A stretch of 11,776 bases of DNA from Puniceicoccaceae bacterium (GCA_003566795.1 PXBU01000096.1:1-11776); one strand, 5' to 3'. Shown: positions 1 to 5,896, counted from the stretch's first letter. Notes: generated by a model from the letters alone, not told the origin. A program made the numbers and translations.

Positions 1-272
1 AGCCGGGGCTTTCGGAAGCGGAGCGGGCGAAGGCCTTGCAGGTGCTGGAGCAGGAGAAGGCGCTGCTGCCGCGGGCGACGGTGCTGCGCTGCCGGGTACG
101 CTACTTTACCGATGGGGCGATTCTGGGCAGTCAGGAGTTTGTGCGCGGCTTTGTGGAGTCCTGGCAGCGGGAGAAAGGACGCAAATATCCGCCGAAGGTG
201 TCTCTGATGCGCGGGGCCGATTGGCAGGGTCTAGCGACAATTCAGGGCATGCGGGCGCGGGTTTTTGAGTAG
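1..272 (+). CDS. Y1/RAYT-like transposase, C-terminal fragment (5' end outside window)
   Basis: The reading frame is open from base 3 to a TAG at 270-272 and gives the last 89 residues of a protein that starts upstream of the window. The stretch VRYFTDGAILGSQEFV (about residues 32-47 of the fragment), followed by a basic segment and MRGADWQGL, resembles the C-terminal tail of IS200-type Y1 (REP-associated, RAYT-like) transposases that are common as single genes in Verrucomicrobiota. In that family the HUH motif and the catalytic tyrosine lie in the N-terminal half, so activity cannot be judged here. The DNA looks more G+C-rich than the genes that follow, which would fit a transferred gene, but I did not compute this. 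The gene runs convergently towards the thioesterase gene. The family call rests on motif memory, not on an alignment. Confidence 0.6.
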   Translation, partial: PGLSEAERAKALQVLEQEKALLPRATVLRCRVRYFTDGAILGSQEFVRGFVESWQREKGRKYPPKVSLMRGADWQGLATIQGMRARVFE

Positions 273-335
273 AGCAGGGGGTATAGCAAATTTCACAATG
301 ACTGAAAAACTGTGCCTGACCAAGAACGACTCTAC

Positions 336-377
336 CGCCGAATGCCGAACAGCAACTGATCGTCAAGCGATTCGGCG
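336..377. repeat. 8-bp inverted repeat downstream of transposase tail
   Basis: CGCCGAAT (336-343) and ATTCGGCG (370-377) are perfect inverted repeats separated by 26 bp. They lie in the 158-bp gap (273-430) between the convergent transposase and thioesterase genes. I see no gene in that gap. The pair could form a hairpin in either transcript, but no T-run follows on either strand, so a standard intrinsic terminator is not supported. Confidence 0.3.
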
Positions 378-430
378 TCGACTGGACAATCAAGGCCCTT
401 TGCTGCTGCGATTCAAGCTGGGGACGGGCA

Positions 431-844
431 TCAGCCTTCTGATGCAGTCCATGCTGCGAGCACCCTGGCGAGAAAGGCATCCGGCGGGCGCAGCGCCTTG
501 CCTTGGCTATCCATGAACCCGTGGGTGGTATGCCCAGTGGCGAGTATTTCGCCCTCACGCCAAACTTGATAGTCGAAACGGAAGCGTGCGCGTGGCTTTT
601 CCCGCAGGTAAAGGTGCACTTCGAGCCGGTCGTCGAAAAAGGCTGGTTTTTTATAATCGACTGTCGCGCTGAGCACAGGAATGAAGAACCCCTCCGCTTC
701 CACCTTGGTGTAGGGGAGCTCGATTTGGTCGAGCATCTCGATACGGGCGGCCTCGAACCAAACGAGATAGTTGCGGTGGTGCACTACCTGCATGCGGTCG
801 GTCTCGGCGTAGCGGACACGGAATTGCGAAACAGTGTGGATCAT
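431..844 (-). CDS. YbgC/FadM-type acyl-CoA thioesterase (hotdog fold)
   Basis: A 137-residue protein, a normal length for single-domain 4-hydroxybenzoyl-CoA thioesterase-like (YbgC/FadM) enzymes, which hydrolyse acyl-CoA thioesters in the cytoplasm. The N-terminal signature is clear: RVRYAETDRMQVVHHRNY at residues 9-26, with D16 in the position of the family's catalytic aspartate, followed by the long helix with FEAAR (30-34). The usual Gly-Val-Val/Tyr after the Asp is MQVVHHRNY here. The C-terminal half has the expected strand pattern (VDYKKPAFFDDRLEV, ATGHTTHGFMD). It is the last gene of the minus-strand pyrF-ispD cluster, 71 bp after ispD. A heptanucleotide tract ends directly at its ATG and no Shine-Dalgarno sequence is visible. 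The substrate cannot be read from the sequence; YbgC, YciA-like and menaquinone-type thioesterases are alternatives. Confidence 0.88.
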   Translation of the reverse strand: MIHTVSQFRVRYAETDRMQVVHHRNYLVWFEAARIEMLDQIELPYTKVEAEGFFIPVLSATVDYKKPAFFDDRLEVHLYLREKPRARFRFDYQVWREGEILATGHTTHGFMDSQGKALRPPDAFLARVLAAWTASEG

Positions 845-872
845 GGACGGTTTTCGGTGATCGGTTGTCAGT
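845..872 (-). repeat. degenerate heptanucleotide tract abutting the thioesterase ATG
   Basis: Read on the minus strand, four 7-mers sit in register and end at the ATG: ACTGACA (872-866), ACCGATC (865-859), ACCGAAA (858-852), ACCGTCC (851-845). The consensus is ACYGANN. The tract occupies the position where a ribosome binding site would be expected. A second tract with the same CYGA core every 7 bases precedes ruvX. Confidence 0.6.
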
Positions 873-873
873 G

Positions 874-905
874 GTCCGGGCTACGCTCTTTGAGCGACGC
901 AGGAC
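874..905. repeat. imperfect palindrome, REP-like hairpin
   Basis: A 32-bp imperfect palindrome: outer arms GTCC (874-877) and GGAC (902-905), inner arms CGCTC (884-888) and GAGCG (892-896), loop TTT (889-891), with an unpaired bulge between the stems. It lies between ispD and the thioesterase gene, next to the heptanucleotide tract. The bases GTGG (871-874) stand at its left edge, similar to the GTRG tetranucleotide at the foot of REP hairpins. It could also be a structured spacer in the operon mRNA. No T-run follows. Confidence 0.35.
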
Positions 906-915
906 AGAGCGGTGG

Positions 916-1629
916 TTAGTGGCGGGAGCTTAGGAGCCAATTGATGTAGTCGAGATCGGCGGCGGTAGTGATTTTTGGGTTGGGCTCCCGGTTGTGGATG
1001 AGGGTGGTTTGGATGCGGAGGCAGGCGGCTGCGGCGCAGTCGTCGCTTACCTGCAGTCCGTGCGCATGCACGTATTGGTAAGCTTGAAGAATATCCCGAT
1101 GCCAAAAGGCCTGCGGGGTCTCCATCGCCCAGAGGCGATCCCGGTCGAGGTCTTCCAGGGTGGTGCGCTCGATTTCACCTGCGGACGCGATGCGCTTGAT
1201 CGTGTCACTCACTGGATGCGCCAGGCAGGCGGCCCCGTCTGCCCGGACCGTTGCGATCAACTGGTCAATGCGGGTGGTCGATACCAGCGGGCGGGCGCAG
1301 TCGTGGATCAAAGTGTGGCTGGCGTCGGAGGGGAGGGCTTGGAGGCCCTTGTGGACGGATTGCTGTCGCTCCTCGCCGCCCTGGACCCAGATGACTTCCT
1401 GTGGGATTGATGATTCGTTGAGCGTCGCTGCCAACCGCTCTCGCTGGTCGCTGTCGCGGTAGACAATAGCGATTATTGTGAGGGCCTTACTCCCGGCAAA
1501 TGCGCGCAGAACGTGGCTGAAGACGGGTCGTCCGTGAAGCGGCGCAAGAATCTTGTCTCCGACGCTGCCCTGCATGCGCGCACCGCTGCCAGCAGCGAGT
1601 AGGAGCGCACAATTGATCTCGGCGGACAT
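916..1629 (-). CDS. ispD: 2-C-methyl-D-erythritol 4-phosphate cytidylyltransferase
   Basis: A 237-residue protein, close to the E. coli enzyme in length. IspD transfers CMP from CTP to methylerythritol phosphate, the third step of the MEP isoprenoid pathway, in the cytoplasm. The nucleotide-binding start LLLAAGSGARMQ (9-20) carries R18, and K26 follows in GDKILAP, corresponding to the catalytic Arg/Lys pair of E. coli. IHDCARPLV (108-116) is the usual HDAARP motif with Cys for Ala. HPVSDTIK (138-145), RLWAMETPQAF (165-175) and NPKITTAADL (217-226, K219) are further family motifs. The ATG lies 7 bp after the pyrF stop, so the two genes are very probably co-transcribed; no Shine-Dalgarno site is visible. 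IspF, the enzyme after IspE, is not in the window. The last codons (...SSRH) run into ACTAACC-like sequence resembling the downstream heptad tract. Confidence 0.95.
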   Translation of the reverse strand: MSAEINCALLLAAGSGARMQGSVGDKILAPLHGRPVFSHVLRAFAGSKALTIIAIVYRDSDQRERLAATLNESSIPQEVIWVQGGEERQQSVHKGLQALPSDASHTLIHDCARPLVSTTRIDQLIATVRADGAACLAHPVSDTIKRIASAGEIERTTLEDLDRDRLWAMETPQAFWHRDILQAYQYVHAHGLQVSDDCAAAACLRIQTTLIHNREPNPKITTAADLDYINWLLSSRH

Positions 1630-1636
1630 CGGAGTT

Positions 1637-2338
1637 TTAGGCGAGCTCAGCCTGAATGGCTTGAGCGGCTTCAGCGGGTGAGGGAGCCTTTAAGATCGGG
1701 CGGCCGACCACGATGTAGCTGGAGCCTGCGGCAGCTGCCGCCGCAGGCGTCATGATGCGCTTTTGCTCGTCGCTCGCGCTCCCGGCCGGGCGGATGCCTG
1801 GGGTGACAATAATCGGCTTGGGTCCGTATTGTTGCCGCAGAGGGGGGAGTTCCAGTGAGGAGCAGACCAAGCCCTGGATGCCGGCATCCAAGCTGACCCC
1901 GGCCAGGTGCATCACCTGGGCCTCCGGGTTTGCGTTGACGTTGAGCGAGCGGAGTTGGGCTTCGTCCATTGAGGTCAGGACGGTGACGGCCAGTAGGTTA
2001 AGCTCGGGTGCGTAATCGCTGCGGGCCTTGTTGGCCCACGTCAGCATTTCGCCCCCCCCACTGGCGTGGAGGGTGAGCAATTCTACCGGCAGTTGGGCGA
2101 TACTTTGCACTGCTTTTGCCACCGTGTTGGGGATGTCGTGTAACTTCAGGTCGAGGAAGACGTGGTAGCCGCGGTCGGCAACTTCTCGGACGAAGTCGGG
2201 CCCATAGGCGGTAAAGAGTTGCAGGCCGATCTTTACCCACTGGAGCGAGCGCTCAAGTTGGTCCAACATGGCGAGCGCATCGTCTCTGGTTTCCAGATCA
2301 AGCGCCAGAATAAGCTGGCAGGTTTTAGGTTCTTGCAT
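1637..2338 (-). CDS. pyrF: orotidine 5'-phosphate decarboxylase
   Basis: A 233-residue class I OMP decarboxylase, the expected bacterial length. It converts OMP to UMP, the last step of de novo UMP synthesis, as a cytoplasmic TIM-barrel dimer. The family signature DLKLHDIPNTV (63-73) holds the catalytic D63, K65 and D68; D14 (LALDLE) and K36 (WVKIGL) bind the ribose phosphate. VTPGIRP (178-184) and VVGRPI (210-215) are the phosphate-binding loops near the C terminus. It is the first gene of the minus-strand cluster and is followed 7 bp later by ispD. IspD uses CTP, which derives from UMP; a functional reason for the pairing is only a guess. The start is the first ATG after a leader that contains a possible hairpin and an extended -10 promoter. 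Confidence 0.96.
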   Translation of the reverse strand: MQEPKTCQLILALDLETRDDALAMLDQLERSLQWVKIGLQLFTAYGPDFVREVADRGYHVFLDLKLHDIPNTVAKAVQSIAQLPVELLTLHASGGGEMLTWANKARSDYAPELNLLAVTVLTSMDEAQLRSLNVNANPEAQVMHLAGVSLDAGIQGLVCSSLELPPLRQQYGPKPIIVTPGIRPAGSASDEQKRIMTPAAAAAAGSSYIVVGRPILKAPSPAEAAQAIQAELA

Positions 2339-2359
2339 AGTCGAAAGCTGTTTTGTGTT

Positions 2360-2381
2360 CGGCAGTGCGCATGCACTGTCG
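2360..2381 (-). promoter_or_regulatory. stem-loop in the pyrF leader
   Basis: CGGCAGTGC (2360-2368) and GCACTGTCG (2373-2381) flank a 4-base loop. In the pyrF transcript the stem has nine positions with one A·C mismatch; in a plus-strand RNA that position would be a G·U pair. It stands 21 bases before the pyrF ATG. No T-run follows on either strand. It could be an mRNA hairpin affecting translation or a protein-binding site; it does not match the PyrR loop consensus that I know. Confidence 0.35.
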
Positions 2382-2426
2382 TTGGGGTGTCAAAATAGGG
2401 AAAACGTGATTGGGTGTTAGATTCGA

Positions 2427-2435
2427 GATATATCA
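2427..2435 (-). promoter_or_regulatory. candidate extended -10 promoter for pyrF-ispD
   Basis: On the minus strand the sequence reads TGATATATC, an extended -10 (TG-N-TATATC). The predicted transcription start is near 2420, giving a leader of about 80 bases before the pyrF ATG. No -35 at normal spacing is convincing; TTGAAA lies only 12 bases upstream of TATATC, which is too close. Confidence 0.35.
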
Positions 2436-2510
2436 AATGAGTTCTTTCAAACTTGGAGAGGCCTTGCGATAGCAGGTCTACTCGCTAGGCTGTCGCGAAA
2501 CCGAAAAGAC

Positions 2511-2524
2511 GGCACAGTTGTGCC
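2511..2524. promoter_or_regulatory. short palindrome upstream of the ispE promoter
   Basis: GGCACA (2511-2516), GT, TGTGCC (2519-2524) form a 14-bp inverted repeat ending 20 bp before the putative -35 of ispE. It has the form of a small dimeric-regulator operator. No T-run follows immediately. The rest of the 316-bp divergent region (2339-2654) holds only the promoter elements, the pyrF leader stem-loop and the short upstream ORF listed separately. Confidence 0.25.
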
Positions 2525-2544
2525 ATCGCTACCATCTCATTTTT

Positions 2545-2573
2545 TTGAAAAATTTATTAGCAGAAACTATAGC
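2545..2573 (+). promoter_or_regulatory. candidate sigma-70-type promoter for ispE
   Basis: TTGAAA (2545-2550), a spacer of exactly 17 bp, then TATAGC (2568-2573), in an A/T-rich island. It predicts a transcript start near 2580 and a leader of about 75 bases before the ispE GTG. This is the best promoter-like match I found in the window. Confidence 0.55.
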
Positions 2574-2616
2574 GCGGCAAGAGTGGTTTTGGCAAAGTGC
2601 AAAAGTCGAAATTTTC

Positions 2617-2658
2617 ATGGCGGTATCCACCAATAGGATTTTAACTGCTACCGCGTGA
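2617..2658 (+). CDS. 13-codon upstream ORF overlapping the ispE start
   Basis: ATG at 2617-2619 opens a short frame encoding MAVSTNRILTATA, ending at TGA 2656-2658. The stop overlaps the GTG start of ispE (2655-2657) as GTGA. It lies wholly within the predicted ispE leader. Such an overlap is the usual arrangement for translational coupling by termination-reinitiation. It has no visible Shine-Dalgarno site and is short enough to occur by chance, so translation is unproven. There is no run of one amino acid that would suggest classical attenuation. Confidence 0.35.
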   Translation: MAVSTNRILTATA

Positions 2659-3557
2659 ATGATTTAAGACAGAGCGACCCCAGTTGGTCGAGGCTACTGG
2701 CCCCGGCTAAGATAAACCTAATGCTTTCGGTGCATCGCCGACGAGCGGATGGTTTTCACGACCTGACCTCGCTGGTCGCGCCGCTGGAATTTGCTGATGA
2801 GCTGGAATTGCGTGTGAACGGGCTCGAAGCGGATACTTTGGCCTGCGATGGGGCAGTTGTTCCGCTGGATGATTCTAACCTGGTGCTACAGGCGGCACAG
2901 GTTTTCCGGGAAGCCTCCGGACGCAGGGAGTGTTTTGATTTTCGTTTGCGTAAGCGAATCCCTGTGGGGGCCGGCTTGGGTGGCGGTAGCAGCGACGCAG
3001 TAGCCGCGCTTAAGGGGATGGACGCCCTGCTCGATACTTGCATGAGTCGCGAAAAACTACGGATATTGGCATCTAAGCTGGGGTCGGATTGTTCGTTCTT
3101 TGTCGACGCTGTGCCTGCGGTGATGCGTGGGCGGGGGGAGTTGCTTGAGCCCTTAGCCGATAGGGCTGCCGAGCGTTTATCCGGTCAATCGGTGGTCCTT
3201 TTTCGGCCCGCTTTTGGGATCGATACCGGATGGGCCTATAGTCGGCTTGCCACGCATCAGGGCCTTTTTGAGCATGAGGCTTTGGCGGAAGCCCGGCTTC
3301 AGACATTTTATGCAGGGGGCAGTGAGGGTGACCTGCTCCACAATGTCTTTGAAGAACTTGTCGGACGCAAGTTTCTGGCGATCCCTTGCCTCTTGGAAAA
3401 ACTGCGCGCCCAGGGACACCAGTGCATGATGAGCGGGAGCGGTAGCACTTGCTACGCACTGGTGCAGGACGACGAGGCGGCGGATGCGATTCGGAAGATT
3501 TGCCACAGCAGTTGGGGGCGGGGTATATTTTGGATTAAAACATTGCTCTCTGAGTAG
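2655..3557 (+). CDS. ispE: 4-diphosphocytidyl-2-C-methyl-D-erythritol kinase
   Basis: A 300-residue GHMP-family kinase that phosphorylates the IspD product in the MEP pathway. LAPAKINLMLSVHRRRADGF (15-34) is the IspE N-terminal signature with catalytic K19. PVGAGLGGGSSDAVAAL (103-119) is the ATP-binding glycine loop, GSDCSFF (143-149) contains the catalytic D145, and MMSGSGSTCYAL (258-269) is GHMP motif 3. The start is GTG at 2655: an in-frame TAG at 2634-2636 rules out anything longer, and the next ATG (codon 23) lies inside the signature. The gene is divergent from the pyrF-ispD cluster, so both MEP genes flank one intergenic region. A TTGAAA-17-TATAGC promoter and a short ORF overlapping the GTG precede it. 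The downstream ptsI gene begins 62 bp later, perhaps in the same transcript. Confidence 0.95.
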   Translation: MNDLRQSDPSWSRLLAPAKINLMLSVHRRRADGFHDLTSLVAPLEFADELELRVNGLEADTLACDGAVVPLDDSNLVLQAAQVFREASGRRECFDFRLRKRIPVGAGLGGGSSDAVAALKGMDALLDTCMSREKLRILASKLGSDCSFFVDAVPAVMRGRGELLEPLADRAAERLSGQSVVLFRPAFGIDTGWAYSRLATHQGLFEHEALAEARLQTFYAGGSEGDLLHNVFEELVGRKFLAIPCLLEKLRAQGHQCMMSGSGSTCYALVQDDEAADAIRKICHSSWGRGIFWIKTLLSE

Positions 3558-3565
3558 AGAATATG

Positions 3566-3580
3566 GTTTCGTTACGAAAC
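3566..3580. promoter_or_regulatory. perfect small palindrome between ispE and ptsI
   Basis: GTTTCG (3566-3571), TTA, CGAAAC (3575-3580): 6-bp perfect arms with a 3-base centre, in the 62-bp gap between ispE and ptsI. No T-run follows, so it is more likely an operator or an mRNA hairpin in the intercistronic region than a terminator. No clear promoter is seen between it and the ptsI start. Confidence 0.3.
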
Positions 3581-3619
3581 GGCTAGTTGTGATTAGTGAA
3601 TCTTTAACACTGAATTCAA

Positions 3620-5380
3620 TTGACTACAGAATCGAATCAAAACGAGATTGTCTTGCAAGGCATTGCTGCGTCGCCCGGCGTCGCTCATGGCCCGGCTTTG
3701 GTATATCTCCAGAAGCAGCTCGACGTGCCTTGTTACGAGTTGACGAAGGATTCTATCGATGCGGAGATTGAGCGGTTCGAGCGCGGGATTTTGGAGACGC
3801 GTGCCGAAATTACGGCGGTTCGTGATAAGATTGCCTCGACGCTCAGTGAGGGAGAGGCAAGGATTTTTGATGCCCACCTGCTGGTCCTGGAGGACAGTGC
3901 CCTCTTGGAGGAAGTGATCGCCGAGTTGCGGCAGTCGCAGCTGAATATCGAATGCTGCTATAATCGGGTGGCAGAACGTTACATGTCCTTCTTCCAGTCG
4001 ATGGAGGATGATTACCTGAAAGAGCGGGTGGCTGATATTCGTGATGTTTCCAGACGGCTGTTGCACAATCTGACGGGCACCCGGAAAGTGAGTTTGAGCA
4101 AATTGTCCAGTGATAGTATTCTCATTTCGGAGGATTTATCTCCTTCGGATGCGGCGGACATGGCCCGTGATAAACTGCTGGCCTTTGCGACGAACTCAGG
4201 GGGGAAAACCAGCCACTCGGTAATCATGGCCCGCTCGATGGGGATCCCCGCCGTGGTCGGTACTCACGATGCAACAAAACGCATTAAGACCGGAGACCAA
4301 GTCCTTATTGATGGGCATGAGGGCTTGATTATCATCAATCCTTCAGAAAATCGCCTGTTCCAGTATGGCAAAATCGCCTCTGAACGAAAGAAGCGCGATG
4401 AAATCATCATCAAAATTATCGATCAGCCCAGTGCGTCGAAGGATGGTGTGCCGCTGGCGATGATGGCCAATGTCGAGGGAGCGCGGGAGATGGAGCATGT
4501 TACCGCGATGAAGGCGGATGGCGTAGGGCTGTTTCGCACGGAAGGTATTTTCCTTCGACATCACGGTTACCCATCGGAGTCGGTCCAGTACGATGAGTAT
4601 TTTGCAGTTGCCGAGGCAGCGGAGGGTAAACCTGTTATCATTCGGACACTTGATATCGGCGGCGACAAAACCATCGGGGATGATAAAATAAAAGACGATA
4701 GCTCGTTCATGGGCTTCCGGGCGATTCGTTTCTGCCTGGAAAATCTGGATATTTTTAAGACTCAGTTGCGCGCCATACTTCGGGCGAGCGTCAAGGGAAA
4801 CATCAAGCTTATGTATCCGATGATTAGTGGGGTCGGTGAGTTGCGACAGGCCAAAGTGGTGTTGGATTCGGTGAAGGCGGATTTGCGTTCGAAGAAGATT
4901 GATTTTGACGAAAACATTGAGATTGGGGCGATGGTTGAGGTGCCGAGTGCGGCCACGATCGTCGATCTGATTACCAAGGAAGTCGACTTCCTCAGTATTG
5001 GAACCAACGATTTGATCCAATATTTGATGGCGGTGGATCGGCTTAACGACCGCGTCGCTCATCTCTACGAGCCGGCGCACCCGGCTGTTCTACGTACCGT
5101 TAAGGCGATCATCGATGGTGGGCGGTCCGCCGGGATGCATGTTAGTATTTGCGGTGAGATAGCTGGCGATCCGGTCTATGCCGCACTCCTGCTAGGGATG
5201 GGCGCCAGTTCGCTGAGTATGTCGGCAAATCTGCTGCCGGAGGTGAAGTATTTTATCCACCATGTCGAACAAGCCGAAGCCTCGGCCCTGGTTGAGCAAG
5301 TGCTGGCCTTGGGAGATCCACAACTAGCCGTCAAGGCACTGGAGGTCTTCCGGCGGGAAAAACTGGGTGATCTTGCCTGA
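3620..5380 (+). CDS. ptsI: phosphoenolpyruvate-protein phosphotransferase (PTS Enzyme I)
   Basis: A 586-residue Enzyme I, near the usual 570-590. It takes phosphate from PEP and passes it to HPr. The N-terminal part begins with GIAASPGVAHGPA (14-26) and the HPr-binding helical region; GGKTSHSVIMARSMGIPAV (194-212) holds the phosphorylated H199. The PEP-binding barrel has GVGLFRTE (301-308, R306), IRTLDIGGDK (341-350, R342), MVEVPSAA (438-445, E440), GTNDLIQY (461-468, N463 and D464) and SICGEIAGD (509-517, C511), so all key residues are present. It lacks the GAF domain of PtsP. The start is TTG at 3620: an in-frame stop at 3611-3613 lies just upstream and no ATG precedes the first conserved strand; ATT 3614 is the only other option. 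No HPr gene adjoins it; the next gene is an HPt protein, 79 bp on. Confidence 0.95.
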   Translation: MTTESNQNEIVLQGIAASPGVAHGPALVYLQKQLDVPCYELTKDSIDAEIERFERGILETRAEITAVRDKIASTLSEGEARIFDAHLLVLEDSALLEEVIAELRQSQLNIECCYNRVAERYMSFFQSMEDDYLKERVADIRDVSRRLLHNLTGTRKVSLSKLSSDSILISEDLSPSDAADMARDKLLAFATNSGGKTSHSVIMARSMGIPAVVGTHDATKRIKTGDQVLIDGHEGLIIINPSENRLFQYGKIASERKKRDEIIIKIIDQPSASKDGVPLAMMANVEGAREMEHVTAMKADGVGLFRTEGIFLRHHGYPSESVQYDEYFAVAEAAEGKPVIIRTLDIGGDKTIGDDKIKDDSSFMGFRAIRFCLENLDIFKTQLRAILRASVKGNIKLMYPMISGVGELRQAKVVLDSVKADLRSKKIDFDENIEIGAMVEVPSAATIVDLITKEVDFLSIGTNDLIQYLMAVDRLNDRVAHLYEPAHPAVLRTVKAIIDGGRSAGMHVSICGEIAGDPVYAALLLGMGASSLSMSANLLPEVKYFIHHVEQAEASALVEQVLALGDPQLAVKALEVFRREKLGDLA

Positions 5381-5423
5381 TGGACAGTGCCCTGCTGCGC
5401 AGCACTTCATAGCTAAAATTTAT

Positions 5424-5452
5424 TTGATCTTCCACTAGCTGGAGCGTTTAAT
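5424..5452 (+). promoter_or_regulatory. candidate promoter giving a leaderless HPt transcript
   Basis: TTGATC (5424-5429), exactly 17 bp, then TTTAAT (5447-5452). The transcript would begin near 5458-5460, on or next to the ATG at 5460, so the mRNA would be leaderless or nearly so. The alternatives are that the HPt gene is read from ptsI, or that translation begins at a later codon. Confidence 0.4.
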
Positions 5453-5459
5453 TACCTGC

Positions 5460-5873
5460 ATGTGCAAAGCTCCCCAAGTCGAGAATGTTCACTACGATAT
5501 TTCGGTTCCTGTAGTGGATTGTGAGCAACTGAACATGTTGTTGGGTATCGAAGAAGGGGAAGAAAGTGTCAAGTCGCTCGCCACGGAATTATTTGCCATC
5601 TATCGAGCTGAATCGGATGAAAAACTGGCAGAGCTCGACGCAATTTGTCGGGCGCGCGATTCCGGTGCTCTGCGGAAGTTGGTCCATTTCATTGCTGGCA
5701 GTGCTGGTAATCTGGGCATGATGCGGCTGCATGAGATCTGCCGTGGAATTGAGCGAGCGATCGATGCTGGGGAGCTGAAAGACTTTGAGGCTTGTGCCAA
5801 ACTCATCCCGTCGGAGTTCGAACTGGGCTGTCAACGCTTTACCCAAACGCTGGACCTGGACTTATCAGCTTAA
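5460..5873 (+). CDS. stand-alone histidine phosphotransfer (HPt) domain protein
   Basis: A 137-residue, mostly helical soluble protein with no signal peptide. The segment LVHFIAGSAGNLGMMRLHEICRG (residues 74-96) matches the HPt core HxxKGSAxxLG...L...C, with H76 as the phosphate-accepting histidine. The usual Lys before Gly is Ala here (HFIAGSA). A helix before it (about 36-64) and one after (about 104-128) complete the four-helix bundle. HPt proteins shuttle phosphate between receiver domains of two-component systems. No kinase or receiver gene is in the window; the gene lies between ptsI and glnS in the same direction. The first 30 residues match nothing I recognise, and translation could start later, for example at M26. 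A weak GGAG lies about 15 bases before the ATG. Confidence 0.8.
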   Translation: MCKAPQVENVHYDISVPVVDCEQLNMLLGIEEGEESVKSLATELFAIYRAESDEKLAELDAICRARDSGALRKLVHFIAGSAGNLGMMRLHEICRGIERAIDAGELKDFEACAKLIPSEFELGCQRFTQTLDLDLSA

Positions 5874-5896
5874 TTTCCGCCGTAGATTTTTCTGGC

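Noticed and set aside
265..516. 83-codon plus-strand open frame in the gap after the transposase
   Set aside because: It runs antisense into the thioesterase gene, has no recognisable motif and no ribosome binding site.
106..558. 150-codon minus-strand open frame across the transposase tail and the thioesterase 3' end
   Set aside because: It overlaps two recognisable genes, is rich in Arg, Ser and Pro of the shadow-frame type, and shows no domain.
503..919. 138-codon plus-strand frame antisense to the thioesterase gene
   Set aside because: The opposite strand encodes a clear hotdog thioesterase; this is its shadow.
994..1410. 138-codon plus-strand frame antisense to ispD
   Set aside because: Shadow of a well-conserved gene, no domain features.
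3563..3586. Seven-codon ORF between ispE and ptsI
   Set aside because: It does not reach the ptsI start, has no ribosome binding site, and is short enough to be chance.
4343..5080. 245-codon minus-strand frame antisense to ptsI
   Set aside because: Its length reflects codon bias of ptsI; the composition is rich in His, Arg and Asn and no motif is seen.
5386..5406. Possible terminator after ptsI (AGTGC ... GCACT, plus GCTGCGCAGC)
   Set aside because: The arms are short, the loop is 11 bases, and no T-run follows.
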